Shown here: positions 34,701 through 48,500 of the stretch, piece by piece
Numbering within the stretch: position 1 is the first letter of the stretch
Layout: each line of letters starts with the position of its first letter
From: Tetradesmus obliquus
Taxonomy: Eukaryota; Chlorophyta; Chlorophyceae; Sphaeropleales; Scenedesmaceae
Reading direction: 5' to 3'
Length of the DNA: 64,000 bases
NCBI GenBank assembly: GCA_030272155.1
Contig: CP126192.1
Span: 8,714,501-8,778,500, forward strand
The notes under the pieces: model-generated
What the model saw: only the letters and a program-made list of their open reading frames with translations
Databases searched by the model: none
What the model was told of the DNA's origin: nothing
Made by a program: the position numbers and the translations under genes

Positions 34701-35945
34701 CAACCTTGCAAGCTGACAGGAAGCAGCACCTGCTGGTGTGTCAAGGCACTCACAGAACACAAGAAAGGGACATGAGCAAGACAAACACGTGCAGCCCAGC
34801 AGAGGTACAGCACGCAAGCAGACGCATGCGCATGGACAGCCATACAAACAGTCTCCAAAGCAAAGCTGACGATATGTTTTTTTGGCTGTCTGCGAAGGTG
34901 TGCAGAAGCTGATGGTCAACGGGCTTAGCAACCAGGCGGCCCTGTGCTCGTGAGACAAAACAAACGAGTGAAAAGCAGCAAGAGCAGACCAAACAAAAAC
35001 TGGCTGCTCAATGCATGCTATCAGGCCTTGACCTCCCTCATGCTCAGTGATAGGACCGGGTCAGCAGACGTTGAAGACCAAAACAGCAGTGTACAGGCCA
35101 AATAGCCACGCTTCCTCAATTAAAAGGTCAGCAAAGCAGCCCAATGCTGCAGCAGCCACTAGACCTGTGCTGCCACCATGCAGGCATCAACAGAACAGGA
35201 GTTGCAGGCGCACCTTGCGCCCAGCCAAACATCAATATGTAGCTGCTGGCAGCATTGTGCCAAGCAATGCACCCACCACGGCTAACTTGCCCAGCCACAG
35301 ACTACAGGCAGCCCTTACAAAAAGCATATTGCACCGCAAGCTTCAGAAGACAAGCAATGGCACAGCTGGCAGCGTGAGCAGCATCGCTGACATGGATGAT
35401 GCCCAGCTGCAGGCTCTGTGTGAGCCAACTGTCCAACCGCAGCAACAGCATGCTGCTGTTTGATTATGGCGTGCATGACTCAAGCAACGCAAGTCTGCAC
35501 ATGCATGCATCTCATGTTCAAGCACATCATCTGCAGAAGCAAGCCAGATAAAAAACAAGGCTGCTCACTGCGTGGTAGATACTACCCATCACCAGCATAA
35601 GGAAAGATACGCACAAGCCCTAGTATCACAGTCTTACTACGCATGAGCGTAAGCAAGCCACATAAAACATTGGCTGCTTGCTAACGCTGACGTGCATGCT
35701 TCAGCCGGCCACCCACCACTGACTGTAGGACAGCAAAAACATTTTTTTGCATGAGCGAACCAAACAAAAACAGGTTGCTGCATGCTGACTTCTAGGAAGC
35801 CATTACCTAGACCACAACATCAACAGCTACGCAACGTATCTGGCAACGCATCTCATCGCCTCTTCGTAGCAACAAGCCATCTCGACCACACCCAAACAGC
35901 TACCACATCCGCGCTGTCGCCGCGCAACACACATCACGCCACACT
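31776..35945. other. 4.2 kb without recognised genes
   Basis: The first part should contain the RPL10 promoter (minus-strand gene starting at 31775). From ~33000 to 35900 the plus strand is strongly A/C-rich, less GC-rich than the rest and free of long CTG tracts. This could be a long 3' region of the minus-strand B3 gene (minus TGTAA at 35319-35315). Short ORFs show no domain. Small local duplications occur (32480-32520, 33105-33135). Confidence 0.45.
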
Positions 35946-36142
35946 TCAAGCCACGCGCCGCCGCTTGTGCATGCAGCAGCCCATGCAGCCCAGGCAGGCC
36001 GGCTGCATGCAGCCCTGCTGCAGGCACAGCAGGTAGCAGCCGGTGCGCAGCGCATAGTCCATGGCGCTGCCTCCCACCAACGGCAGCAGCAGCAGCGCAG
36101 CATCCTGGTCATCAACCTGCTGCTGCTGCTGCTGCTGCTTGG

Positions 36143-36174
<32 letters not shown>

Positions 36175-37394
36175 AACTGCTCTGGCACTGCAGCATCTGG
36201 CAGCACTTGGGCCGGCACAGCCTGGGCTGGCGGCACCTGCTGCTGTGGCGTCACAGGCTGCACAGCCAGCTGCAGCTGCGGCTGCACAGGCAGTGGCGAG
36301 TGTGCCGGCTGCTGCTGCTGCTGCTGCTTGGGCTCATCCACATGCATCAGCTGCACAGGCAGTGGCGAGTGTGCCTGCTGCTGCTGCTGCTGCTGCTGCT
36401 GCTTGGGCTCATTCACATGCATCATCTGCACAGGCTCCGCCTTGACAGCAGCCTCGGCTGCTGCCTTTGCTGCTGGTGCTGGCACTGCAGCCTCAGCAAG
36501 TCCTGCTGGCTCTGCAGCAGCCACAGTCACTGCTGCTGCAGCCGCAACCGACGCTGCTGCTGCTGCTGCTGCTGCTCCCTCAGGCAGCTGCTCGGCAGCT
36601 TCCCCTGCGCGCTGCCAGCGCAGGAAGTGCTGCCTGCCGTCCGCTGACACCAGCAGCGACACACTATCCCCAGCTGCCAGCTGCTGCTGCCTAAACAACT
36701 GATCCACCTGCTCTAGCACATACATGGGCTTGGCATTGCTGCCATTGGCCCAGGCACGCACCATGACCTGGCAGCTGCCCCCACAGGGCAGACCCACAGC
36801 CAGCCTGTGGCCCTGGCCCACTGGGCGGGAGCCGAGGGAAGCTTCCACCTGCTTGCAGCGCAGGATGACGCGCTTGGCGTTGGCGTCGCTGCGGGTGAGG
36901 GCCTTGGACAGCAGCACGCGGCAGCCGGCAGGCAGCGCCGCAACCGAGGGTGTAGTGGGTGCCTGCTGCTGCTGCTCCTGCTGCTGCTCGGGGGTGATGG
37001 ATGCTGCAGCTGCAGCTGTGACTGAGGGAGTGGGTGTCGTGGGCTGGGTGGCAGCAGCTGCTGCTGGGGCTGCTGCGTCATCAGCTGTGGCGAAGGCTGC
37101 AGCGACAGCAGCTGCTGCTGCAGCTGTCCTGCTGGGCAGGGAGGTCACCTCCTCTCCATCATCAGAGTGCTGCCTGCAGCGTGTGGCAGCTGATAGCTGC
37201 GTACGCATGCCTGCAGCTGGTGTGGCTGCTGCTGCTGCTGCTGCTGCTGGTGCCATGGGTGCCTGCATGCTGGTGGTGCCAGGCATGTGGTTGTACAGGC
37301 TGCCATGCTCCTGCTGGGAGCTGGTGCTGCTGGGCTGCTGCTGCAGCACGCTGTCGCTGTGCATGGGGAGCTGCAAAGACGAACGACGCTTCAT
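35946..37394 (-). CDS. Single-exon B3-domain protein with polyQ and polyA tracts
   Basis: One uninterrupted 1449-nt frame gives 482 aa. Residues ~158-260 resemble the plant-specific B3 DNA-binding domain: VLLSKALTRSDANAKRVILR, then GQGHRLAV, VMVRAWANGS, YVLEQVDQLFRQQQLAAGDSVSLL and HFLRW at the end. Flanks are low-complexity polyA and polyQ, including two versions of a module reading VQxMHVxEPK-polyQ-AHSPLPVQ. The C-terminus has a cysteine-rich patch and the basic end KRRRVA, a possible nuclear signal, with MKRR at the start. A nuclear transcription factor or chromatin protein is inferred. It is the only intronless gene in a very intron-rich window. Repeat instability in the CAG tracts could vary its length between strains. 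Confidence 0.75.
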
Positions 37395-39560
37395 GATGCG
37401 GGGAGCAGCGGTGTTGTCGCTACGATGCCGACCTGCAAGCCACGGAACAATAATCTAAGGACCAGCTGCAAGCGTCCAGCTCAGCAAAACGAGCAACAGT
37501 CTTGCTTGCCAAGCAAAGGAAACATTTAAAGAATGCTCCGAAACATGTCGCTGATCCAAAGATTTTAACCACGCATCGCAACCAGCACGTTCGTGACAGC
37601 CAACGCACCTGTGGCTTGCAGGAACGGCTTCGACTCCAGATCGCAAAGGGCTGAAGGGGCGTAGCTAGACCTGTGTAAGGACGCAGGTGGCGTGAAGTCA
37701 GTGCCTTGGCAAGGAAGACAGGCAGCAGTGTCGACCACAAAACGCTACAACCAACTCACTTTGCGAACCCGCTTGCTGCAACGTCCTGCAAGCGTTTGCC
37801 TGCCATTTGAGACTTTAGAGAGCTTGAATCTGCCAGTGGAGACGAGTCTGGGCTAACCAAGCCTATTAGGCGATACAGAACTCTGGATGCGGTATAAGCA
37901 AACTGCGCTGTTGTTGCTGGAAAACGTTGTACAGAGATACAATCACCTGATGCTTGACAGCAGATGCGTGTGCGCCTAATGTCTCGGGCACGAGCATGAC
38001 CTTCCTGTCACACGGCGGTTCAGGTTTGGCCTCAGAAGACAATTCGCATTCCTGCGGCCGCTTCAAAAGAGAACGCTTTGTAGTAGCTGCAAATGCATAC
38101 TTACGTTTTCATCTTTCTAGATTGTGCTTGGAGGCCGTGGTGGTTCAGTATGTTGCTGTGCTCCAGCTGCAGGCTTCAACACTTGCAACAAACTGGGCTT
38201 GACCTGCACAATTGTGTGTGGTCGTAGTAAGCATCGTTTGTTGCAATATGACATTTGCTCCTCCACAAAAGGAGGGGCAGCAGCAGAGCACCGTGTGCAG
38301 TGCCCAGGCCTGGGCTTCCAGCAGCTGGGGCCGCTTTGCAGTAGGTGCTGCAGTAACGTCCATCTGTGTGGAGCATACAAATGCTGTTCGAAATCAGCAG
38401 CACGTGTGCATCCATCACTGAACGCTGGACAGCGCTGCCGTGCTGCAGAGGCCAAGTGCCCATTTGTCTTTAAACAAACCTGGACGGCTTCAGCTCAGTT
38501 GCCTTTAGTGATGCAGCTCTTCATCACACAGCATTAACGTCAGCATGCAGAGCAAAGCATGCATGATGCATGGTCACTGGGCGTGCTAAACTGGTGTATG
38601 AGACAGCAGCAGGTATCCAAGACAACGTTCCGCTGTTGCTGCCTCCGTGATGGCGACACACTACTGTACTCCTCAAATACCCTGCTGCCTGTCATACACG
38701 TAGTGCATGCTGCTGTTGCTGGTGCTGCGTGCTGGGTTGCAGCTAGTTATGATGCTGCTGCTGCTCCTGCTGCAAGCTCCCATCACGTTGCAGCAGCGCC
38801 GCTGCTGCTACCTTGCTGCAGTGCAAGGCCGCTGCAATGGGCTCTGCGTAATATTCCTCATAGCAGCAGCACCTCCACCACACGGCAGCATCATCAGCTT
38901 CGTGCAGGCGAGCATGCACTGCTCTGTTCTGCAAGTAAAGGGCTTGGAGGCTTTCACAGCAGTAGCGGCATGCTGGGGTGTAGCAGCGGGGCGGTGCCAT
39001 TGCTGCCAGGGGGGCTGTAGCTGCCCACCAGCATTATGTGCTCCCATGTGATGATCACATGATCTGCAAAGGCCTTGTACATGTCGATGTTATGGTGCAG
39101 GACTGTCCAATCACGTAGCTGAGCCAGGAGAAGTTTGCTGATGTTGGCAGGTGGACAACAGAGCAACTTGCGTTGCATGGGGTGATCCAGCCACATTGTG
39201 ACAGCCCGCATCACACGCAGACAGTGCATACATCTGCATAAACATATTCTGCTTGCCAATTTCTTTAAGATCGTACAAACATGCTCTCCTAGGCGCAGCT
39301 CAGTGCTGCTTGGGAGGAGGTGTAATAGGGTTGACACTGAGCTGCTGCCGAGGTTCCCCACTAATAAGTGACGCGTGTGTATTTCAGGTGGCCGCACTGC
39401 CGCACGCTCCAGTCTTTTCAGCTGCCGGTTCGGTAACATATGTCGGTGTTACCTCCAGAGCGTCTGAGCACAACTATTTCCCGTGCTGGCTCGTCTCCAC
39501 TGCTGCAGTTCTGCCATTTGATTGCGCCTGCAGCCAGCGGTGCCAGCTGAAGTATACAAC
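37395..39560. promoter_or_regulatory. Divergent region between B3 gene and CCP-like gene
   Basis: These 2.2 kb between divergent start codons should hold both promoters. A 161-codon minus-strand ORF (38954-39439) has no recognised domain, and nothing else supports it as a gene. Confidence 0.4.
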
Positions 39561-42500
39561 ATGCAAAAATCAGTCATCTGGATCGCTGCCTTCGCGCTGC
39601 TCGGCCCTTCACTGCTAGGTATGCTGCGGTTCGTCGCAACAAGCTTTGGGTTCGTCTCCGTACGACGGAGCCTGGGCAGGCGTGGATGCTTTCTTTCCAC
39701 TGATGAGCAGCATTGAAGCTAACCAAAGAGCGGGCAGTGCCGTGTAGCAGCATATTGGCCTTGGTGGACGTTGCTACTGCTGCCTCAACATGCTGACCGT
39801 AAATGACGTGGTGATTGCACATTGACATGGTAAAATGGTTTACAAGGCACATGCAACTATCACACCAAGCAGTTCCCTCCAGGAGAAGCCCAGCTGTCCG
39901 ATCTTATGGGTTGTCACCCGCATCAACTGGCCCATGTGCTGCCAGTGGGGTTGATCACCCCGCCACCAGGTGCCTGATGCAGCCCCACCCCACCCCACCC
40001 CACCCCACCCCATGCCCCTCGTTTCCTGTTGCGCGCCCCTTAGTGACTGTGATCATTTATTGCATGTTGCTGACTTTTGCATGCAGGAGTAGCAGGGGCA
40101 CCTGCTGCAGCAGCAGGCTCTGCTGTGAACGTTAACGCAGCGCACCCCGAAGCGCTGCAGGGCGGTTCCGCACGCACGCTGTCACAGTTTGTAGGCTGTC
40201 TGTGGACCAGCCTGCCAGCCCTGCCAGCCAATGCACAGTGGAGCTCCGCCTGCCAGCAGACTGCCGGCGAAGCAGCATCAGGCACCAGCTGTGCGGCCGA
40301 GTGCCTGCCTGGATTCGGCTCAAGTGGCAGCCGCAGCCTGACATGTGTCAGCTACAATAACAATCCGCCTTGGGCCCCTGGCCCGGGCGCACAGGACCTG
40401 GCATGCACAGGTGTGATACCACTGTGGTCGGGCAGCATGCAGCGCTGCGCTCTTGTTATTGGCCTGCTCAGGCAGGCTGTGGCATGCAGCAGTGGGTCAC
40501 ATACTCAGCGGCTTTTACAACTTCTAAGCGGCAGAAGGCTGGCGGGCTGTGCTTGATCACGTCCTCATGCGTCTCAGAAGAGTCGCTGTGTACCTCAATT
40601 TCTCTGGCGTCACCGATTGCTTGGTACCAAGCAGCGGTGATGCTACAGCACGTGGCAGCATGCATGTCACTTCCTCAAGGCAGCAACCAGTGTACTGCAC
40701 CTGCACGCACCTAATCTGCTGACTGACCTGTGCCACCAATCACATGCAGTTGCTGTCACGTTGTCGGCGACTGCTGCAGGCTGCTCAGGCAACCCCGCCG
40801 GCGCCCTGCCAGCCAACGCGGTTTGGGACTGTGCACAAAACCCTGGCAGCGCAACAGGATCCACATGCAGTGCAGTGTGCCAGGCCAACTACGTCCAGGT
40901 CGGCAGCTGGTCCGCGCTGTGTGCTTTCGCTCCTGGGGGCCAAGCATGGCAGGCGCCAAGCGGCAGCGGCGTCACATGCACTGCGGAAGGTGCGGCCGCA
41001 CAGTGCCTACTGTCACGGCAGCAGCAGCTCCGTTATACCTGCCAATGACAGCAGCAGCAGCAGCAGCTGCCTGTGGCTGGCTTGGACGTTAGGGTATTTG
41101 TGTTTGACCTGGAGGTGCTTCACTCAGAGGCGGCTGAGCCAGCACCTCACGGCTGCTGCTAGGCTGCCCTAGGCTGCCCTAAATGCGGCACGTGGAAACA
41201 CAGCATCTGCGGCACTCAACGCAACACTGTGCAACGCACCCTGCCACTCCTGTATCGTTCTTGCTGCTTGCAGTGCCCCAAGGGTCTTGTTCTAACATCC
41301 CTGGCCCAGACCCTGCTGGTATGCCGCTCAACGCCCAGTGGTGAGACACCAGCGGGTAGAGCAGCAGCAGCAGCAGCATCCGTACACCTGTGTTTGCACT
41401 GCAGCGACAAAGTCAATTCTGATGTGCGCCATGTCATTGATGCAATGCACGCCGTCAGCATCATTCGCAGCATGACCAGCTGCGCAGCAGCACTAGTGTC
41501 CATAGTGCCTCTGCACACTGCTGGGCACTAGCCCTAGTGGCACGCGTTGGAATGTACACATGTGCGCGCCACTCACGCAAACCATGCGTGCCTTGCCCTC
41601 TCGCCCCGCTCCCGACACTGCAGGGCCTGTGCCGGGCAGGTCACTCTCAGTGGCAGCAGCTGCCGTGCTGCATGTGCGCCTGGCTATGCCAACGTGGCAC
41701 CCACCGTCCGCGAGGCCGCATGCCTCAACGGGGTGTGGCGGCAGCCAACAGGAAGCATGACATGCGTGCAGGGTATGCAATGCTGCAGCTCTGCATGTAT
41801 GCATTGTGTGAGGACGCCACGTGCCGCTGGTCTTGGGTTGCCTGCCTGCAAACAGCTCATTCAGTCTCCAGACAACAGTACAATGACTGCTGAAAAGGGA
41901 ACCTCGCCAGGGCTGTAGGCATGATGCCACCGCCAACGTCTGGCAGGGCTAAGAAGAAGCTTCCAGAAACACTCGCACTGTTGCAGCTGCCACTAGCAGC
42001 GCGAGCAGCGGCAGCAGCCATCACATAGTCACTATGTGTGCGATGAACTGCTGCCTTGTTGAAAAATCTTGCACACAGTAGACCTTGCGTGCACCTTGTT
42101 GTGGTCTATCCTGTCTGTAATGGTGCCAGGACCCTTGTATACCTTTCCTGTTACAATATAGTCATGCAACACGATCAGCACACGATGGACAGGCTGGCAG
42201 GGTGCTACACGAAGGCTGCTGCTGGTGCTGCTGCTGCCACTGTTGCTGGTGCTGGTGCTGCCGCCGCTGCTGCTGACGCCGGCCTGCATGGGTGCCTGCC
42301 TGCAGGCACTGCGCCCTGCCTGCAGCCTCCGCCGTCTGCCTGGCTGCCCTTTGCGGGCAAGTGGGACTGCACGTTCACACAACATGCAGCAGCCTGCAGC
42401 GCCAGCTGCGACCCACGATACTCCAAGACCGGCAACACCTTGGCATGGTGCTACAACGGTGTGTGCGTCAGTCAAATGTCCAACTCATGTGCCACTCAGC

Positions 42501-45500
42501 GCCTCTAAGCAAAGCACACAGTGCGTGCTGCACTTGGCATGTCTGTGCGTAGGTCGCCTGCTTAGGTTGCATGCAGAAAAACGGTTCTATGCGGGCCCTG
42601 CACGTGCGGGTGTGTCTGTATGTATGTGTGCTGTTCTGCACAGACGCAGCTCATGCCTGTGAGCCAGGTGGACATGGCTATAGAAGGGCCACGTGAGTTG
42701 CGGTCTGCTGCGCTGCGCTGCTGTTGCAGGGAAGTATGTGCAGCCAGCCACAAACATCACCTGCACTCCTGCAGGTGAGTCTGCTGCAGCCTGTGCTGCG
42801 GGGCATCTGCGGGATGGGCGAGCAAGGGAAGCGGATGTGATGGTGCTGTGCTTTGGCAGCCAGGTGTCTTGGTGACGTGGTGGGTGCGCATGTTGTGTGC
42901 ACAATGACATGCATGTTGTGTGCACAATGACATGCATGTTGTGTGCACAATGACATGCATGTTGTGTGCACAATGACATGCATGTTGTGTGCACAATGAC
43001 ATGCATGTTGTGTGCACAATGACATGCATGCAAGCATGCCTTGATGCCTGCACCTCCGCGTGTTGTGTGACCAGCACGGCAACACAGCGGCGGCTGGCGC
43101 CTGGAGTGGGTTTGTCACTTGCGACTTCAGCCTGCAGCTGCAGCATCCCTGGTGCGCCCTTTACCCAACAGCTCCCGCGTGCACGCTCTCAACTCAGCAT
43201 GCCCGCTCCAGCTGTGTATGCGATGCATCTTTCGCTCCGTCAAGTGGCTGAGCCGCAACCATGCTGGTTCTGAATTGTGTGCAGCAATGTTGTCTGCAGC
43301 TTTTGCTGGCCTGCTGCAGCACTTGACGCGGTTCTTGCTGTTGTGCTGCAGGCTGCAGCAGCAACCCAGGGCCCGGCCTGACCCCTAATGCCACCTGGGC
43401 CTGTCAGCTGCCGGCTGCCCATGGCGCCAACTGCACCGCACGCTGCAACAGCACCAGCACATCCGCTTCTATCAACCCACCGATTGCCACATGCAACCTA
43501 GGTACGCAAGCTGCTGTTGACTGACATGCTGCATTGCAGCATGCAAGCAGTGCTATGGCAGCACAGCAGCCACTACACGGACATAGGCACCATTTGCAAC
43601 TCGCTGCTGACGCTGGCCTGCCCTTCTTCACCACGTGTTGGCAGAACTGTTGTTGCAACTGGCCGGTCCCATGCCCATCGTGCTATGCATAGTATGCAAG
43701 CAGCAGCGCCAGCTCCCTGCTGCAGCAGTGCAGACGAGCAGCACGTGTAGCGCACCAGCAGTTGAACCCGATGGTTCCCTCTGTTGTGACAGGTGACATG
43801 TTGCTGCCTTATGGCTGAGCTGCTGTGCATTACGTGCGTGTCATTCTGTGCTGTGGCTGCTGTGCTGCAGGCAGCTGGGTGTATTCCACAGGCAGTTGTG
43901 CCGGTCCATGTGAGTGCTCTTTGAAGCTGCTGGGACCAGATGCATTTGAAATGCTGTTTGCCAGTGTCAGCCACAGACGCTACAGCGGATGATGTACAGC
44001 TGGGCACTGCAAGCAGCAGTATGCCGTGCGTTGCCCTCCCCATGGAGTGCTGTTTCTGCCATACACACAGAACATGCACACAGTTCTTGCAGGCCCGGCA
44101 TGGCAGCTGAAGTTGGCACCTTGCCGAAGCATCACGGTCATGCGCCAGTGTTGAATAGCAGCTGGTCCGCTGGCAGCCATTTGTTGCTGCAGTTGCAGCA
44201 TCCCTCACCTGTTGTTTGAGGTCTGCTGCTGCTGCTGCTGCTGTGTCTACGTCTGCTGCTGTATTATGTTCTGCTGCTGGTGTAGCGGCCAAGAGCTTCT
44301 TCGTCACTATCGAAGGTACAGCTTCCATGCACTGCCATGCACAGCACCAACATACAGCAGCTTGTGGATGACTTGATGTATGCTCGAGCAGAAACATGCC
44401 GCATGTGTGGCTTGCAGTGGGAACAAGGCATGCGATGGTCACACCATAATGGTGGAATGTGTCAGTGCCTTGTATGCGCCTTTCAGCTCTCAGAGCAGTG
44501 CACATGCCGCAGTGCATCGCATGTTGCCTGCTTGCCTGTTTGACTCGGCTGTGCTGGTGCTCAATGTGTTGCTATGCCACTGTCGCCCTGGGCAGGTTCA
44601 CAGGCTTTTGTAGCTGCGCTGATGAAGATGTTCCCAAACCGCACCGCCAAGCAGATCGCCGACAGAGTCATGGCTGAACTTCGCAAACTATGTGAGCGCC
44701 ACCGCCGCACAACTACCACTGCCGGCAGAGCTACTTGTGTGCTTTAAAGCCAGCCCTGCTGCAGCTGCACTGCACAGAGCATTAAGCACCAGGCATGAAC
44801 ATGGGTGCAGCAGTCTGCCAGCGGAGCCAGCTGCAATTTTAAATGAAATTGACACCTACTATGCGTGTTCCAGCTGCAAAGCCTCACTGCGCACAAATGT
44901 TGCGTATGCAGAAGGTGTTGATCCAATGTTACAAAAAAACGCGACATGCTGTCTGCATCCTGGCCTGTGATATGTCGCAGTCGCAGCTGTGCAGGCCCTC
45001 TTTGACGGCTTGGCCATGATGATCAACCAGATCGCGTCGCTCAGCCCGCTGTTTCAAGGCCCGGTGCAAGTCAACCTCGACTTCTCGCTGCTGGAGGTGT
45101 ACATAGCAGAGCTCTTCAGCAGTAACAGCACACAGTCGCGCCACCTGCTGATGGAGCAGGGCAGGGACCGGCTGGTGGTCGGGATCCAGGTGGGGCACGC
45201 TGAGATAGGTCAGGGGTGGGCAAGCTATCACCCTAGAGTGAGTCACTCGCCCCTCTTTCAGTTCACGTATCCAGAACCCGGTAGCAAGCCACAATATGCA
45301 ACCAAAGAACAACTCCAGAGGCATCTTCCAGTCCCTACCTCCCATAATTCAACAAGTACATGCAGTGCAGCATGTGCGAAGACGCTGTAGGCTACGCTGC
45401 ACAGCGCGGCATGCTGCCTTTAGCTGACTCCTGGTGTGCCCAGCTGCATGTGAGGGTGCAAGGTTGTTCCAGGCAACTAGAACACTACTAGGCTACTACA

Positions 45501-48500
45501 CGGTACACGGCCCGACACAGTCAGCTGGAAGCCCCGCGCTTCCATGTCTTACTGCCATGTCTGAGCGTGTTGGCACGGGCTGCCGGCAGCGCCGCGACAC
45601 GTGGGAACAAGGGCAAAACATATGTCGGCAAGGATCGAGACATAGATGGCTGCCCTGACACAGGTACACAGATTCGTTCACAGCCTGCTTGTAGCTGTGG
45701 ATTGCGGAGTGTCCTGGACAGTAACGCTTCTACCGTGTTGTGTCAGCGGCAGTGCATTTCATACGCAACTATGTTGAGGCAGAACAGTGGCTGGCACAGC
45801 ATAGCGCGCTCACAACGACTTTGTTGCTTCCTGCTCCTGCGCTCAGGTGTCCTTTGGGGAGGGCGTTGTGGCCACGACAGTAGAGGCAGCAGTGGATGCT
45901 GCGGTCAACACACCCAGCTTCATGAGCTTCGTGTTTGCGAAAGGCCTGGAGATCGGGAGAAACACCTATTCAGTGGACGAGAGCATCCTGCAGCAGGTGC
46001 CGTCACACATACACCGTGCTGGTGCTTCAGAACAGCCAGCCGCGTGTCGTGCATGCCGTGCAGCTGAGACGAGGCAGCAGAGTTGCTCTCAGGCTGCGAG
46101 TGCGTTTTGGCGCTGCGTTGCAGCAAAATCCTGCGTTGCACCAAGGATGTACTCATGCTGCTGCCTGAATCGCTGACAACAAGTATCTTGTTTGCAGTTG
46201 TAATGTGCACGCAACCTGGCCAGCAGCAGGAACTCAAGTATTGCATCAATGTCCATTTGTGACTGTTACATAATAACAAACATATACTGTACAGCAGATT
46301 CATTGACAGGAATTCAATCGGGGCTCTGCTCGTCATGATCTGCAGGTCACACTGACACTCAGTGACAGCACCGGCAACCCACTGGGCGCCTCTGCGGGAG
46401 CAGGTGGGCCGGCTGCTGCTGCTGGCGCTGCTGCCAGTGCTGCAGCACCCACAGTGGTGGTGCTATTTGCGCCGCAATATTGCAGTGCATGGCTGCCACT
46501 GCAGCATGCATGCTGCTTTGTATGCTGTGGCGGCCTTTTTGTGTGGCCCAAAGCTTTGAGTAGAGCTGTGAAATGCACAGCTGCAGTGAGTGCGCACAAG
46601 CTCCGCAGGAGTCCATTGTTGCATGTCAATCTATTGCACTGTGATGCTGAACCCACTCAGCACGCCCACTCTCAAGGGCTGCCGATCTCGAGGCAAGCAT
46701 GTGCAAGCATGTGCTGCAGCACAGCTGTGTCGTGTGTCACGGGCACCCGTGGGCATATGCCTGCCGCTGACATGTTGCCATTCAACATTGGCCAGCTCAC
46801 ACGGTCCGGCAGTCCGATGCTGTGCACTGGCGCTTCTGGCCACGCTGTCGCGTGCTTGTGGCCAGCCAGCCTGGTAAATTTGATGATGTGATTTGTGCAT
46901 CTGCTGCCGCCTGCTGCTGCCGTCGCTGCCGCCGCCGCCGCCGCTGCTGCTGCTGCTGCTATAACAGGCAGCTGCCTGCTGCAGCTGACTCCCAGCACTG
47001 GCGCCAGCAGCTCAGCAGGCATCATCACCACGGACCTTAGCAGCGGCAAATCCGCAGTGGCGGTGTGTGCTGGAGCCAGTGCCCTAATAACCAACTACAC
47101 CTTCCAAGCCAGCGGGTGAGACCCAGGCCACAGATGCTCAGGGGACATAAGCCGCTTGGTGCATGCCTGCATTGCTGTCTGAATCTGTTCGTCTCTATCG
47201 TGCGGGTCAGGCGCACATTTTTGCGCATATGTGTACATGTGAAACTTATCAACAACACTTCAAGTGGTGGGGAAGGGCAACTCTTGTGAGACGCAGCTGC
47301 TGCACATTTACCTGCTCGTCATAGCTGGGTACAGCACATGCATGCTGTTGATGCCATGGTGAGTTCTGTGATTAATCCAGGAACGTCCCTGCAGCCTACC
47401 AGTGGTTGTTGGGTGACTCGTAGCAGCAGGTGGATGTAATGTGTGTATGTAATCAGCAGCGCCTCCTAGAGCACGGAACGTCAACAGCGGTACCTCTTGC
47501 CATGCCATACGTTGCAGACGTGGTGCCTCACAGCTTTCTGCAGCAACGCCTCCAACCCGGCATACAATAATCAACGGTTGATTGTGCCTTGCGCATTGCT
47601 ATGTTTGCTGCTGCACTTTGTGGCTGCAGTAGTGTCACAAACGACACCAAGCTGGTAGCAAGCATTGGTAACACTACAACATGCAGTGTCAGCCCAGGTG
47701 CGGTACAAAACAAGCAGCATGCTGCAGCACAGCAGCAGCACACGTCTGAGCAGCAGCCCTGCATGTGCGCAGCCTTCTGTAGGGGTGGCTGCTGCACATG
47801 TGTACACGTAGAGCTGCTGGTAACGGATGTGCATGTCTACTGGCGTGTTGAGCAGCAGCGGCAGCAGCCAATATATACGGCAGCAGCTGTCAGTGCCGGC
47901 TGCCTGCTTGCAGCACCACATCTGCTGGCTGCAGGGTGATGCATCCAACACATGCCAACAGCTGGATGGTGTACTGTGCTACTTTCAATGATGCTTGATT
48001 GCTCGTGCATCTGCAGATGTCGTTCGTGCTGGCGAAACCAACACAAGTGTGGTTGTCACCTGCCGCAACACCGATGGCACCCCCTTCAGTGATGCGGCAA
48101 CCTATCAAGTCCTGGTGAGACTGCTTCGGGTCATAGACGCTGATTCATACGCTGTGTTTTCTGCAGAGCTGTGCTGGGTGCGTCATCAGCTAGTGTTTCA
48201 AAAATTAGAGCGTATGCATGAAGACCAGGGGTTTACCTGCAAAAGCTGGCACGCCTATTTCTTCAAGATGGCAACTAAACAGCTGCAAACTGTGAATTGG
48301 TCGGACAGGCTGTCCAATGCTGCAGGAGGCCAAAGGCACAAAGGCAGGCTGAGGCAGCGGCTGCATGCTGTGTCACCTCCAGATGCTGCCCCAGCACCTG
48401 CTGAGGGATCAGTAGAGCTCATAGCCTTTGTGCTGCATGAAAGCAAAGCATGGTCCGTTGCCATGCGTGCATTGAACGAGGCATGCCGATCAAATTGCTG

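Noticed and set aside
38954..39439. 161-codon minus-strand ORF
   Set aside because: No domain recognised and no splice or codon evidence; kept only as a note within the intergenic region.
42888..43025. Possible CRISPR-like array (23-bp repeats)
   Set aside because: Units are directly adjacent with no spacers, and the genome is eukaryotic.
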